A stretch of 64,000 nt of DNA from Flavobacterium ajazii (GCF_010614725.1 NZ_JAAEHL010000006.1:62001-126000); one strand, 5' to 3'. Shown: positions 9,401 through 18,979, counted from the stretch's first letter. Notes: generated from the sequence alone by a model not told the origin. Translations and numbers: made by a program.

Positions 9401-10327
9401 TTAATTATAATCAATAAACCTGTATCGGTCATCCTTTTTAAACTCGTAAGCATGACCATTATATTTTATTCTTTCGGATTCTTTTTTTACTTTGATGCTG
9501 GACTTTTCTGCCGTACCTGTTTCCTCATCTGCTTCTACAGCAACTTCATACGAAAAGTTTTTTGAAACTATTAAATCCTGAAAACCATGTGTTTTTGTGT
9601 CCGAAAGAATCATGCCAGTTTCTAATGTTTCCAATTCAAAAGAACTTCTTCCATTCGAATCTCCCTGTGTTTTTCTGATTGGATATTCGTACAACAGCTT
9701 TTTAATTTTATTATTTACTAATGCAAGAATTGTAAATTTTTGCTGTGAATATAAACTGACGCGACTACCTGAAGCTTCCTCTGTGTAAAATGCAACACCG
9801 GTTATATTTGCATTGAGCTGAATTAAATTTTTAAGAATATACGTTTTCGAAAAATGCATTCCTTCATTTTCATTGTAACTCAAATTAAAATCTATTAGCT
9901 GGTCAATTATTTTTCCATCTGTTTTATTGACAAAGACGTATTTTCTTTCGAAATAATCTCCTAAATCATATTCTTCAGTTTTTCCTTTTTCCGGTTTATC
10001 TGTTTTAACTAAATAAGTAATCACAAAAAATGCAATCTCTTCATTATAGCTAACTGAAGTTGTTTCCTTAATTCTCAAATCAGAATATTTGATATTTAGA
10101 TTTGTGGCTACTTTCTTTAAGAGATTCAAATCCAATTCATCCGATACTATTATGTCATCATTATCTTTAAAAAGAAGTTTTTCAAGTGGTTTCTGTATTA
10201 GGTTTACAGGCTGAATCTGCTCTGATAAAACAGCTTCTTTTTCTTCAATGGCTTGTTTTTTATACTTATCACAGGAACTAAAAAATAAAAAAGTCCCGAT
10301 GAGAATTGAGCAGATTTTAATTTTCAT
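9401..10327 (-). CDS. Lipoprotein of unknown function
   Basis: A 308-residue protein with a lipoprotein signal peptide, MKIKICSILIGTFLFFSSCDK, where the Cys would be acylated. The mature part has no recognised domain; it alternates charged and beta-prone segments. It is 34 nt upstream of the TPR/T9SS gene on the same strand. A -7-like TATATTTG on the minus strand (10356-10363) precedes the start by about 28 nt. Its role is unknown. Confidence 0.7.
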   Translation of the reverse strand: MKIKICSILIGTFLFFSSCDKYKKQAIEEKEAVLSEQIQPVNLIQKPLEKLLFKDNDDIIVSDELDLNLLKKVATNLNIKYSDLRIKETTSVSYNEEIAFFVITYLVKTDKPEKGKTEEYDLGDYFERKYVFVNKTDGKIIDQLIDFNLSYNENEGMHFSKTYILKNLIQLNANITGVAFYTEEASGSRVSLYSQQKFTILALVNNKIKKLLYEYPIRKTQGDSNGRSSFELETLETGMILSDTKTHGFQDLIVSKNFSYEVAVEADEETGTAEKSSIKVKKESERIKYNGHAYEFKKDDRYRFIDYN

Positions 10328-10417
10328 TGTTGCTAATTTTAGAATTTGGGGTTTCCAAATATAAAATTTCTTACAACATCATTAAAAAATAAATTTGATT
10401 AAGACCCTTTTTTTAAG

Positions 10418-11962
10418 CTATTTATGCTCTGCTAATAACTCTTTTAATTCTTTGGCTTTTAAAAATGTGGTAAGACGCCCGGACAGCAAAAGCATTTCTC
10501 TTTCTTCGGGGGTGATTTTTAGTTTGGTTTCAACATGAGAAGCAAATTCATATAAAATCAGAATGTTGCCAGCTGTTAATTCGCTAAACTTATCCCGGGT
10601 CAAAGTGGCCAGGATTATTTCGCCGTCTTTATCACGTGTAAAACTGAGTTCACCAAACTGCTCTATTAAATCGTATTTGAATTTATCGTAAAACTTTAAC
10701 CAGTTATCATAATCATCATCTGTATTTTTGAGTTCGGCAACTATTTTCTCATACGATTCGTCCTTTCTTAAAGTAAGTAGATAATCGCGTAAAGTCGTAA
10801 AACCGATTATCTGATAATTTGAAGCAGGTATTTTATATCTCTCAAATGCATTTTCAATATCTCTTTCAAAAGTCATATATCGTGTCTGAACCGTATACAA
10901 AGAAGTAGTTTCGAGCAATGAAATCAATTTAATTTTTTCATCGGTTATGTAAGGTTCCTTTTTTCCCTGCCCCAGACAATCAATAAAAAGTGCTTTTTTA
11001 TTTTTATTATCTACTTTAAAATCATTGTGAAGCAGCTCCATTAAAGTTTTATAGCCCATATTATCTGAGGCGCCACCATCAATAATACACAATATTTTAT
11101 CCTGACCTTTAATTCCAAATTTTGTTTTTGGAAGCACTCCCGGAAAGGCAGAACTCGCTGTTATGCCATATGTCAGTGGAAAATCGTAACCATCGTTTAC
11201 CTCATTTTCATCTAAACATATAAAAGCTTTATTGGGAGCCAGAGATGAATTTATATTCAGGCCTCTGATAACATGTGGCATAAATGCAATTCGTTCTCCA
11301 TTGTTATAGGCTGTCCCATTGGCAACCATCATTGGCAAATACGGAATTTGGCTGCTTCCCTTTGGAATAAAAAAATCAGACAAAAGCATTTGGGTTTTAC
11401 ACTTATCAGGATTATCAGGATTCGTGCTGTCATATTGCAAAACCTCCAGATCCAGTTGCTGGGTCATGGATATTTTATCGCCTTTTTCATTTTTGCTATT
11501 ATTCAGAATCGATAAAATACTAGCAGATTTATTCACATAATCCTTATAAGCATCAGCTTTAGAAAAGTAAAAATCATTAAAGGACTGATGCTCCTGATAG
11601 AGTTTGTTTTTCAGAATCGTTAAATAATAACCTGCCGAATAACAGCCTCCCGAAACAGTAGAGAAATAATCGATTTCGTTCAAAAAATTACGCTGAGAAT
11701 TACCCTCCTTGATTTCTTCTAAACCCAACAGCACGCCCATACTAAAAAACTGCGCTCTGGAACCTCCTCCGGAAATTGCAATTCCTAAAGCTATGTTGGG
11801 ATTTTGAAACCTTTTATCACGTTCCTGAACCGATTTATATTCATTTAAAGAAACGGGCGGAATCGAATTGTAGCTAATCTCAGAAAAAAGACTGATTTTG
11901 TTTTGAGAAAAACACAATTGAAAAAATAAAATTAGTAAGACCTGGCAATATCTGTATTTCAT
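10418..11962 (-). CDS. Patatin-like phospholipase, exported
   Basis: A 514-residue protein with signal peptide MKYRYCQVLLILFFQLCFSQ. Patatin features are the oxyanion loop GIAISGGGSRAQFFSMG (about 58-75), a nucleophile elbow FSTVSGGCYSAGYY containing the catalytic Ser, and the Asp of the dyad in IIDGGASDNMGYKT (about 290). The family hydrolyses acyl ester bonds of lipids with a Ser-Asp dyad. No beta-barrel (PlpD-type) domain is visible; the C-terminal ~150 residues are of unknown fold. A periplasmic or outer-membrane location is inferred from the signal. Confidence 0.85.
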   Translation of the reverse strand: MKYRYCQVLLILFFQLCFSQNKISLFSEISYNSIPPVSLNEYKSVQERDKRFQNPNIALGIAISGGGSRAQFFSMGVLLGLEEIKEGNSQRNFLNEIDYFSTVSGGCYSAGYYLTILKNKLYQEHQSFNDFYFSKADAYKDYVNKSASILSILNNSKNEKGDKISMTQQLDLEVLQYDSTNPDNPDKCKTQMLLSDFFIPKGSSQIPYLPMMVANGTAYNNGERIAFMPHVIRGLNINSSLAPNKAFICLDENEVNDGYDFPLTYGITASSAFPGVLPKTKFGIKGQDKILCIIDGGASDNMGYKTLMELLHNDFKVDNKNKKALFIDCLGQGKKEPYITDEKIKLISLLETTSLYTVQTRYMTFERDIENAFERYKIPASNYQIIGFTTLRDYLLTLRKDESYEKIVAELKNTDDDYDNWLKFYDKFKYDLIEQFGELSFTRDKDGEIILATLTRDKFSELTAGNILILYEFASHVETKLKITPEEREMLLLSGRLTTFLKAKELKELLAEHK

Positions 11963-12023
11963 TTTGATTTTATTACATAACTAAACCGCTCAGAGCGAAG
12001 TTACGAGAAACTTCAATAAAAAA

Positions 12024-12566
12024 CTATGACTTCTTAATCTCATGCCCCACGAATTCTTCCAAAACCGAAAAAATATCGTCTACCGGAAGCACTTCAAAAT
12101 CAGGATGATTTTTTAAGAAGGCTGTGTTTAGCTCGACCAGATTTTCTTCCAATTCAAAAAAGGCATTATTATTCAGCAAATCCCTTGTTGGGTTAACGCC
12201 TTCAAATTTTCCGTTTAAGAATTTACCAATTTTTACACTGCTCAGTAATTTAACCCTTTTAGCCTGCGCCTGAAACAATTCTAAATGTTTTTCGGCACCA
12301 ATTAAAGCAAGACCTTCTTCAATTAATTCATTCAGTTCTTTGTTCCAACGGGAATCATATACAAATTTTGCAAAATTACCTTCAGTATATTTTGAATTAT
12401 AATAGTCCAAGTAATAACTCAACAGTGCATCTTCGTGGATAAATTCGTCATCGACACCTTCTTCCCGCATCAGATTAATTACCGAAATATTCGAATTAAT
12501 TACATCCTGTAGATTTTCACTGTTTATTGTCGTTTCTGAAACTAATATTCTGCCGAATTCCTCCAT
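12024..12566 (-). CDS. DUF4375-like (DMP19 type) protein
   Basis: A 180-residue cytosolic protein. ALLSYYLDYYNSKYTEGNFAKFVYDS resembles the core of the DMP19/DUF4375 family (YYLDxYNSQVxNGGFxQFFYNS), and an acidic LIGAEKHLELFQ helix follows. The family is related to a phage-style DNA-mimic inhibitor fold but usually has unknown function in bacterial genomes. It is 24 nt upstream of the small Lys-rich gene on the same strand. The family assignment is moderately sure; the role is unknown. Confidence 0.6.
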   Translation of the reverse strand: MEEFGRILVSETTINSENLQDVINSNISVINLMREEGVDDEFIHEDALLSYYLDYYNSKYTEGNFAKFVYDSRWNKELNELIEEGLALIGAEKHLELFQAQAKRVKLLSSVKIGKFLNGKFEGVNPTRDLLNNNAFFELEENLVELNTAFLKNHPDFEVLPVDDIFSVLEEFVGHEIKKS

Positions 12567-12590
12567 TTTGTATTTTGTATTTGAGATTGT

Positions 12591-12758
12591 TTATATGATC
12601 GTATCGTTATTATTCTTTTTTTCATTCATTTTTGCCACTAAGGCTTTCAAACGTAAGGTACGCTCTTTTTTCTCCTCCTGAAGTTTGGCTTTTTTTCGTT
12701 TCAGCAGTTTAGTATGCAACGCCTTATTTTTAGTGTTTTTTTCGGGTCCTTTTGCCAT
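12591..12758 (-). CDS. Small Lys-rich coiled protein
   Basis: A 55-residue product, MAKGPEKNTK..., with more than a third Lys/Arg/Glu and predicted to be one long helix. The frame is open upstream to 12845, but the added 29 residues (MDGPVW...) are unlike the rest and run into a GC-rich repeat-like tract, so the internal ATG at 12758 is preferred. Similar tiny basic proteins with a MAKGP start are remembered from flavobacteria, with no function known. It might bind nucleic acid by charge; that is inference. Confidence 0.55.
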   Translation of the reverse strand: MAKGPEKNTKNKALHTKLLKRKKAKLQEEKKERTLRLKALVAKMNEKKNNNDTII

Positions 12759-12821
12759 GATACAATTTGTTTCTGCAAATTTCGGGGAAATAATAATGCA
12801 ATTGGTAATATTTTTTGACGT

Positions 12822-12891
12822 TTCCCTCCAGACAGGGCCATCCACTGCAAGTCCTCGCTCTTTCTTCGTCAGGCTGCGGTCTTTTCGCTAC
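12822..12891. other. GC-rich non-coding tract, repeat-like
   Basis: About 70 bp with clearly higher G+C than either side (from TTTCCCTCCAGACAGGGCC to GGTCTTTTCGCTAC). It has short inverted words (CCCTC/GAGGG-like and CAGACAGGGC) but no clear hairpin and no gene. Its composition suggests an imported or dispersed repeat fragment. No second copy was found in this window. Confidence 0.35.
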
Positions 12892-13037
12892 AAATAAAAT
12901 TCACTGAACTCCAATAAAAATAATAACATGTGAAGTAATCCCTAACGCAATCTCGTTTTCATCAGGAAATATTGTTTTTGTGAGATTATTTTGAAGTAAA
13001 AAAGAGTATTTTTAGCATCTGAAAAATTAAAAAAATA

Positions 13038-13532
13038 ATGAAAAAAACACTGTTGCTATTAACCTGCCTATTCGTTTTAAATGCTTTTTCACAGCAAAAA
13101 AGACTTTGGGCAAAATCGGTCATTAACCAAAAAGCACCAAAACTGACTGTAGAAAAATGGCTTTCGGACAAACCTGAAACAAAAGGAAAATTTGTTCTGA
13201 TTGATTTTTGGGCAACTTGGTGTGGACCGTGTAAAAGAGCCATTCCTGAATTAAATCATTTTAAAACAGAATTTGAAAATGATTTGGTTGTTATTGGTAT
13301 CAGCGACGAAACAAAAGAAGTCGTAAATTCCCTGACAACTCCTAAAATTGAATATTTCAGCGCCATAGATACCGGAAGAACGATGTACAATACGCTCGAA
13401 GTTCAGGGAATTCCACATTGCCTTTTGATTGATCCTGATGGAATTGTACGCTGGGAAGGTTTTCCAACACTAACCGGTTTTGAGTTAACCTCAGATGTAA
13501 TCAAAGACATTATTACAAAGTATAAAAAATAA
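13038..13532 (+). CDS. Exported thioredoxin-like protein (TlpA/ResA type)
   Basis: A 164-residue protein with signal peptide MKKTLLLLTCLFVLNAFSQQ and a single thioredoxin domain. The active site is FWATWCGPCKRAIPEL (CGPC), followed by the cis-Pro loop VQGIPHCLLIDPDG. A periplasmic disulfide reductase or thiol-maintenance role, for example for cytochrome c or secreted proteins, is the family norm. A second Cys in the cis-Pro region (PHC) is unusual but not unique. It is a single-gene unit on the plus strand. Confidence 0.85.
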   Translation: MKKTLLLLTCLFVLNAFSQQKRLWAKSVINQKAPKLTVEKWLSDKPETKGKFVLIDFWATWCGPCKRAIPELNHFKTEFENDLVVIGISDETKEVVNSLTTPKIEYFSAIDTGRTMYNTLEVQGIPHCLLIDPDGIVRWEGFPTLTGFELTSDVIKDIITKYKK

Positions 13533-13637
13533 TTGTTCTTTAACCCTGATTTCCCAATCTAACTGATTTGCGATTAATTTGTATTTTTGTTTATACCCGT
13601 TTACTAACCCATATAGATTATTAAACCACGAAAGCCA

Positions 13638-14225
13638 ATGAATCCTAAAGTTGATTTTTATTTTAGTAAAAACGAAAAGTGGCAAAAAGAAACCGAAAAA
13701 TTAAGGGTAATTGTTTTAGACTGCCAACTGACCGAAGAATTGAAATGGGGTACTCCCTGCTATACCTTTCAAAACAACAATATCGTTCTGATTCATGATT
13801 TCAAGGAATATTGTGCGCTGTTATTCTTTAAAGGAGCTTTGCTAAAAGACACCGATAACATTCTAATACAGCAAACTGCCAATGTTCAGTCTGCACGACA
13901 AATCAGGTTTACGAATCTGCAGCAAATAACTCAACTGGAACCTGTCCTGAAAACTTATATCTACCAAGCTATAGAAGTAGAAAAAGCAGGTTTAAAATTT
14001 GAATTCAAAAAAACGGAAGACTTCGCTGTTACCGAAGAATTTCAAACCAAATTAGATGAAAACCCAGATTTAAAAACAGCATTTGAAGCCTTAACACCGG
14101 GACGCCAAAAAGCATATTTACTGCATTTCTCTGCTCCAAAACAATCTAAAACCAGAGAATCAAGAATTGAAAAAGCCATTCCGCAAATTCTTAACGGAAA
14201 AGGATTAAATGATTCACCAAAATGA
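13638..14225 (+). CDS. DUF1801/YdeI-family protein
   Basis: A 195-residue cytosolic protein. Residues ~20-110 match the DUF1801 pattern (ELKWGTPCYTFQNNNIVLIHDFKEYCALLFF). The C-terminal ~70 residues match the YdeI/OmpD-associated tail (FEALTPGRQKAYLLHFS ... ESRIEKAIPQILNGKGL). Function is unproven; relatives are linked to stress or peptide resistance in some bacteria. Its stop overlaps the next start by 4 bp (ATGA at 14222-14225), so the two are translationally coupled. Confidence 0.8.
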   Translation: MNPKVDFYFSKNEKWQKETEKLRVIVLDCQLTEELKWGTPCYTFQNNNIVLIHDFKEYCALLFFKGALLKDTDNILIQQTANVQSARQIRFTNLQQITQLEPVLKTYIYQAIEVEKAGLKFEFKKTEDFAVTEEFQTKLDENPDLKTAFEALTPGRQKAYLLHFSAPKQSKTRESRIEKAIPQILNGKGLNDSPK

Positions 14226-14779
14226 ACCCTACTTTCTTTTTAACCCAGGATAAATTCAGAACATGGCTGGAAAACAATTATCAGACTGAAACCGAATTAT
14301 TAGTTGGTTTTTATAAAGTAAGCAGCAAAAAAACATCCATGTCATGGTCAGAATCTGTAGATCAGGCACTTTGTTTTGGCTGGATTGACGGCATTCGAAA
14401 GACTATTGACGATGAAAGTTATACCATCAGATTTACTCCAAGAAAAAAATCCAGCATTTGGAGTGCCATTAACATTAAAAAAGTCGAACAGCTCACAAAA
14501 TCTGGACTCATGAAAGAAGCCGGATTGAAGGCCTTCGAATTCAGATCTGAAGAAAGATCCAGAGTTTATTCACATGAAAAAGAAGCTTATATTCTTGATC
14601 CGGAACTCGAAAAACAATTTAAAGCCAATAAAACAGCATGGGAATATTTTAGTAATCAGGCGCCATCGTACAGAAAAGTAGTAATTCATGTTATTATGAG
14701 TGCCAAACAAGAAAAAACCAGAATTTCGAGATTAGAGAAAGTAATAAAGTTCAGCGCTGAACAAAAACGAGTATTATAA
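14222..14779 (+). CDS. YdeI/OmpD-associated family protein
   Basis: A 185-residue protein typical of the YdeI family: FRTWLENNYQTETELLVGFYK, then SWSESVDQALCFGWIDGIRK and FTPRKKSSIWSAINIKKVEQL, with a C-terminal basic helix TRISRLEKVIKF. It shares its C-terminal architecture with the gene before it, and the two overlap by 4 bp. No enzyme activity is established for the family. The third gene starts 2 nt after its stop, making a three-gene operon. Confidence 0.82.
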   Translation: MNPTFFLTQDKFRTWLENNYQTETELLVGFYKVSSKKTSMSWSESVDQALCFGWIDGIRKTIDDESYTIRFTPRKKSSIWSAINIKKVEQLTKSGLMKEAGLKAFEFRSEERSRVYSHEKEAYILDPELEKQFKANKTAWEYFSNQAPSYRKVVIHVIMSAKQEKTRISRLEKVIKFSAEQKRVL

Positions 14780-14780
14780 T

Positions 14781-15200
14781 ATGGAAGAAGAAGAACGTGG
14801 AAGAATTTTTCAGGAAGATAATTTTATTTTTACTGAATTTGACGGTCTAAAATTACAGAAACTTGTCGTTTGTGAAAATCCGGAATCCAAAGAACCCGTT
14901 ATTGTTTATTTAAAAGTTGAAAATTATAACTGGTATCAGTATTTCCTAGATGTTGGCATTGGTTTTTGGGAAGACTGGAACATCATTGACCTTGAAATTG
15001 AAGAAGATGACAGTTTTAATTATATCGACAAAACTCTTGAATTTAATCTATTAGAAAAAACCATTTCAAAAATCTGGTGCGAACCGGAGCAAAACAACAG
15101 CAGGATAACCATCGTATTTGAGAGTGGTGAAAAACTTATTTTAAAAACCCTTCATCCTGAAATTTTTGATTCCGAAAGCGAACTTTTAATCTTAAAGTAA
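14781..15200 (+). CDS. Hypothetical acidic protein
   Basis: A 139-residue, strongly acidic cytosolic protein with no signal peptide and several aromatic residues (NYNWYQYFLDVGIGFWEDW). It has no motif that can be recognised. It follows the two YdeI-family genes by 2 nt, so it is almost surely cotranscribed. The acidic, single-domain, beta-rich look resembles some immunity proteins, but no toxin gene is nearby, so no function is proposed. Confidence 0.6.
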   Translation: MEEEERGRIFQEDNFIFTEFDGLKLQKLVVCENPESKEPVIVYLKVENYNWYQYFLDVGIGFWEDWNIIDLEIEEDDSFNYIDKTLEFNLLEKTISKIWCEPEQNNSRITIVFESGEKLILKTLHPEIFDSESELLILK

Positions 15201-15301
15201 TACTAAAATAACCCGTGAAAGGTTAATCTTATAAGTGAAATACAAGAATAAACCGTAATTTTATTTCTTCTAAAAAGGTTTCAGCTCTAAAAAAGGAAAA
15301 T

Positions 15302-16204
15302 ATGACGGAAAGAAAAGCATTAGAATATTATGTTTTAGATGTATTCTCGAACGAAAGTTATAAAGGAAACCCGCTTTCTGTTGTTTTTACTACCGGAAAT
15401 TTACCTCTGGAAACCTATCAGGATATTTCTAAAGAATTTGGTTATTCTGAAACTTCTTTTATTTACTATTCAAAAGAACAAAAAGCATTAAATGTCCGTT
15501 CGTTTACGCCGACTGGTATAGAAATAGACGGTGCCGGACATAATTTACTGGGTGCAGTCTGTGGCGCTCTACTTAAAAAAATGCCCATATTTGATGAACA
15601 ATCGGAAAGCAACCGGTTTGTGATCATGAAAAAATCGCCAGTTTCATTGACGGTAAATTTTGATCCGCTTACCCAATATCCCGTTGTACAAATGCATCAA
15701 AAACAAGCTGTAAACGAAAAAGAAATACCAACTTATAAACTCGCTGTGGCACTTGGTTTAAAGATTGAAGACCTGGACAGTAACGATTTCGTTCCGACAA
15801 TTGTAAAAACTGAAGTTGCCCATACGATGGTTCCCATCAAAAACAGTCAGATTTTAAACAGCATCGTACCAGACCACAAGCTTTTAACAGAAATTTCAAA
15901 AGAATATAAGTCTGAAGGATTTTATTGTTTCACGATTTCAAATCAAAATGAAGGCAACATTGCCGAAACCCGATTCTTCAACCCCGTAATCGGAATTTAT
16001 GAAGATCCCGCTACAGGAACTGCAGCCGGTCCCTTAATTGGTTTTTTGACTTCTAAAAAACAGGCAAAACTGAATACCAAATATAAAATTTTGCAGGGTG
16101 TAAAATTAAATCAGCCTTCTATTATTGAAGTTATGACAAGGGAAAATGATGTTTTGGTGGGAGGCTCTTCGATTATTACGATGAAGGGAGAACTTTACAT
16201 ATAA
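15302..16204 (+). CDS. PhzF-family isomerase-like protein
   Basis: A 300-residue protein of the diaminopimelate-epimerase fold. The N-terminus YYVLDVFSNESYKGNPLSVV has the family pattern DVFxxxxxxGNPLAVV. Further motifs are GYSETSFI (with the catalytic Glu), FTPTGIEIDGAGHNLLGA and YEDPATGTAAGPL. PhzF proper isomerises a phenazine precursor; most genomic homologues have unknown substrates, and there are no phenazine genes here. It is a single gene with a bidirectional terminator after it. Confidence 0.85.
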   Translation: MTERKALEYYVLDVFSNESYKGNPLSVVFTTGNLPLETYQDISKEFGYSETSFIYYSKEQKALNVRSFTPTGIEIDGAGHNLLGAVCGALLKKMPIFDEQSESNRFVIMKKSPVSLTVNFDPLTQYPVVQMHQKQAVNEKEIPTYKLAVALGLKIEDLDSNDFVPTIVKTEVAHTMVPIKNSQILNSIVPDHKLLTEISKEYKSEGFYCFTISNQNEGNIAETRFFNPVIGIYEDPATGTAAGPLIGFLTSKKQAKLNTKYKILQGVKLNQPSIIEVMTRENDVLVGGSSIITMKGELYI

Positions 16205-16208
16205 AACA

Positions 16209-16237
16209 AAAGCGACATCTAAAGTAAATGTCGCTTT
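16209..16237. terminator. Bidirectional terminator between phzF-like and CDGSH genes
   Basis: AAAGCGACAT (16209-16218) and ATGTCGCTTT (16228-16237) form a perfect 10-bp stem with a 9-nt loop between convergent genes; TTTATTGTATT follows on the plus strand. Confidence 0.8.
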
Positions 16238-16263
16238 ATTGTATTCAAAGAAATTCAAATTTC

Positions 16264-16491
16264 TTAATTCGTTTTCATAGGCGGTAAATCAAACGCTACA
16301 GAATCATGTTCGAAGTTATTTCTGTGTCCGCCATCACAAAATGGTTTGTTGTTTGATAATCCGCAACGGCAAAGACCTAAAGCAGATCTTCCTTGTAAAC
16401 CGTAAAGCGTTCCTTCCGGATCCATGATTTCGAAATCTCCTTCAATTTTAATTGATCCGTTTTTATTGATGATTAGTTTTGTCTTGCTCAT
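16264..16491 (-). CDS. CDGSH-type iron-sulfur protein
   Basis: A 75-residue protein with the CDGSH/mitoNEET signature CRCGLSNNKPFCDGGH (three Cys and one His, residues ~41-56), which binds a redox-active [2Fe-2S] cluster. The motif is preceded by a short beta segment (IKIEGDFEIMDPEG) typical of the stand-alone bacterial form. The role is probably electron or cluster transfer; the partner is unknown. It is a single gene, convergent with the PhzF-like gene. Confidence 0.88.
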   Translation of the reverse strand: MSKTKLIINKNGSIKIEGDFEIMDPEGTLYGLQGRSALGLCRCGLSNNKPFCDGGHRNNFEHDSVAFDLPPMKTN

Positions 16492-16732
16492 AAAAGTTGT
16501 TTTTTCGGGCGCAAAGATTGCGAAATATATTTTGAAGATTTTACTTGTAGTGTTAGTTTAAACTGGTTCTATTTTATGAGGTCTACCCCCTAGGATTTCA
16601 CAGAGGTTCACAAAAGATTCATTTTAACCATAGATTAAAAAAATTTTACTTAAATCTGCTCAATATTTGTGAAACAAAACTTTGTAAATCTGTGCCTTTG
16701 CGAAATTAATTCGCATTCCTTCAAAAAACTTA

Positions 16733-16770
16733 GCGAATCTCTGTGTTTTTCTTCGTGCAACTTTGTGAAA
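16733..16770 (+). repeat. 38-bp dispersed repeat, copy 2
   Basis: Matches the reverse complement of 7307-7344 at 33 of 38 positions. Both copies lie in gaps upstream of aminoacyl-tRNA synthetase genes (serS and metG), which may be chance. Confidence 0.65.
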
Positions 16771-16816
16771 TTGCAGGTGAATCTCTGTGTAATAACAAAA
16801 TCTCAATTCTATTGCT

Positions 16817-16824
16817 TATTTTTG
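16817..16824 (+). promoter_or_regulatory. Putative -7 element of metG
   Basis: TATTTTTG fits TAnnTTTG and ends 19 nt before the metG ATG. No convincing -33 TTTG is seen at the right distance. Confidence 0.4.
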
Positions 16825-16843
16825 CACTCAATAAATTTGAAAG

Positions 16844-18979
16844 ATGACACAGAATCCAAAAAGATATACGATTACTGCAGCTTTGCCTTACACCAACGGA
16901 CCAATTCACATTGGGCATCTGGCGGGGGTTTACGTGCCTGCTGATATCTATTCGAGATACCTGCGACTGCAGGGAAAAGACGTTGCATTTATTTGCGGAA
17001 GCGATGAACACGGCGTTGCTATTTCGATGAAAGCCAAAAAAGAAGGAATTACACCACAGGAAGTTATTGATAAATATGATGGAATCATCCGTAAATCGTT
17101 TGCTGATTTCGGAATTTCATTCAACAATTATTCAAGAACTTCAGCTAAAATTCATCATGAAACAGCTTCTGAATTCTTTAGAACTTTGTATGATAAGGGA
17201 GATTTTATTGAAGAAGTTACAGAGCAATTGTACGATGCAAAAGCAAATCAGTTTTTGGCAGACCGTTTTGTGGTGGGAACTTGCCCAAAATGTGACAATC
17301 CGGAAGCTTACGGAGATCAGTGCGAAAAATGCGGATCAACTTTGAATGCAACCGATTTGATCAATCCGAAATCGACTATTACGGGAGAAACTCCGATTTT
17401 AAAATCAACTAAACACTGGTTTTTACCTTTGGACCGTTATGATGCTTTTTTACGTGAATGGATTTTGGAAGGTCATAAAAATGACTGGAAAACAAACGTT
17501 TACGGACAAGTAAAATCATGGATTGATGCAGGATTAGAGCCTCGTGCTGTAACACGTGACTTAGATTGGGGAATTGATGTTCCTGTTGAAGGTGCCGAAG
17601 GGAAAAAACTATACGTTTGGTTTGATGCTCCGATTGGTTACATTTCGTCAACAAAAGAATGGGCGGCGCGCGAAGGAAAAGACTGGGAACCGTATTGGAA
17701 AGATCAGGACACCAAATTGGTTCACTTTATCGGAAAAGACAATATTGTTTTTCACTGTATTATTTTCCCAGCGATGCTAAAAGCCGAAGGAAGCTACATT
17801 TTACCAGACAACGTTCCGGCAAATGAGTTCTTGAATCTGGAAGGAAACAAACTTTCGACTTCTAAAAACTGGGCGGTTTGGCTTCATGAATATTTAGAAG
17901 AATTTCCGGATAAGCAGGATGTTTTACGTTATGCCTTAACATCAAACGCGCCGGAAACAAAAGATAACGATTTCACCTGGAAAGATTTCCAGGCTAGAAA
18001 TAACAACGAATTGGTTGCCGTTTTCGGAAACTTCGTAAACCGTGTGGTGGTTTTAACCAACAAATATTACGACGGAGTAATTCCGACGCCAAATGAATTT
18101 ACAGAAGTTGACGAACAAACTTTAGCCGAATTAAAAGCGTATCCAGCGGTTATTTCAAGTTCAGTTGAGCGTTACAGGTTCCGTGAAGCTTTGGGTGAAT
18201 TAATGAATGTTGCTCGTTTAGGAAATAAATATCTGGCAGACGAAGAACCTTGGAAAGTTATGAAAGACAATCCGGAGCGTGTAAAAACTCAAATGTACGT
18301 GGCGTTGCAAATTGCTGCTGCGTTGAGCGTTTTGGCTGAACCGTTTTTACCATTTACAGCAGCTAAACTTTCTAAAATATTGAATTTAGCGGATCTTAAA
18401 GAGCATTTTGCAGGTTTCAGCAAATTCCTGAAAGAGAATCATCCAGGAGCTACAGATGTTGTTCTTGATAAAACATTAGGCTGGAATGATATTTCTGAAA
18501 ATTCAGATTTATTACCAGCCGGTCATAAAATTGGTGAAGCAGAATTGCTTTTCGCTAAAATTGAAGATGAAGAAATACAAAAACAAATAGATAAATTGGA
18601 AGCTACAAAAACGGCAAATCTTGCTGAAAACAAAGAAGCAGAACCGCAAAAAGATTTAATTCAGTTTGAGGATTTTGCAAAAATGGATATTCGTATTGGA
18701 ACTATTCTGGAAGCTGAAAAAATGCCTAAAGCAAACAAACTTTTAGTACTTAAAGTAGATACAGGAATTGACGTTCGTACAATTGTTTCAGGAATTGCTG
18801 AGAGTTTTTCTCCTGAAGAAATCATCGGAAAACGTGTTTCTGTTTTAGCAAACTTAGCACCAAGAGCATTACGCGGTGTTGAAAGCCAGGGAATGATCCT
18901 GATGACCACAAATACTGAAGGAAAATTGGTATTTGTTAATCCTGATGCTAATGCTCCGAATGGAGCAACTGTAAATTAA
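16844..18979 (+). CDS. metG: Methionine-tRNA ligase with C-terminal tRNA-binding domain
   Basis: A 711-residue class I synthetase that charges initiator and elongator tRNA-Met. HIGH signature HIGH (22-25), zinc knuckle [20 protein letters not shown] (about 146-165), and KLSTSKN as the KMSKS loop. An anticodon-binding helical domain follows, then a linker rich in Glu/Lys and a C-terminal EMAP/Trbp-111-like domain ([20 protein letters not shown]) that dimerises and binds tRNA. The length is normal for the Bacteroidota form. A strong terminator follows. Confidence 0.97.
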   Translation: MTQNPKRYTITAALPYTNGPIHIGHLAGVYVPADIYSRYLRLQGKDVAFICGSDEHGVAISMKAKKEGITPQEVIDKYDGIIRKSFADFGISFNNYSRTSAKIHHETASEFFRTLYDKGDFIEEVTEQLYDAKANQFLADRFVVGTCPKCDNPEAYGDQCEKCGSTLNATDLINPKSTITGETPILKSTKHWFLPLDRYDAFLREWILEGHKNDWKTNVYGQVKSWIDAGLEPRAVTRDLDWGIDVPVEGAEGKKLYVWFDAPIGYISSTKEWAAREGKDWEPYWKDQDTKLVHFIGKDNIVFHCIIFPAMLKAEGSYILPDNVPANEFLNLEGNKLSTSKNWAVWLHEYLEEFPDKQDVLRYALTSNAPETKDNDFTWKDFQARNNNELVAVFGNFVNRVVVLTNKYYDGVIPTPNEFTEVDEQTLAELKAYPAVISSSVERYRFREALGELMNVARLGNKYLADEEPWKVMKDNPERVKTQMYVALQIAAALSVLAEPFLPFTAAKLSKILNLADLKEHFAGFSKFLKENHPGATDVVLDKTLGWNDISENSDLLPAGHKIGEAELLFAKIEDEEIQKQIDKLEATKTANLAENKEAEPQKDLIQFEDFAKMDIRIGTILEAEKMPKANKLLVLKVDTGIDVRTIVSGIAESFSPEEIIGKRVSVLANLAPRALRGVESQGMILMTTNTEGKLVFVNPDANAPNGATVN

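Larger units (their letters stand above)
16492..16843. other. 352-bp intergenic region with repeat-like words
   Basis: No gene was found between the CDGSH gene and metG. The stretch is made of degenerate words: GAATCTCTGTGT occurs twice (16735-16746 and 16779-16790), TGCGAA/TTCGCA form a 6-bp stem (16699-16715), and there are several CTTTGTGAAA/TTTGCGAA-like words. The metG -7 box lies at its right end. Confidence 0.55.

Noticed and set aside
12845..12897. Longer start for the small Lys-rich protein and a plus-strand ORF over the GC-rich tract
   Set aside because: The added residues are unlike the rest and both frames run through a repeat-like tract; the internal ATG at 12758 is better.
16669..16944. 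ORFs crossing the metG start
   Set aside because: They overlap metG in other frames and lack any domain; metG is clear.
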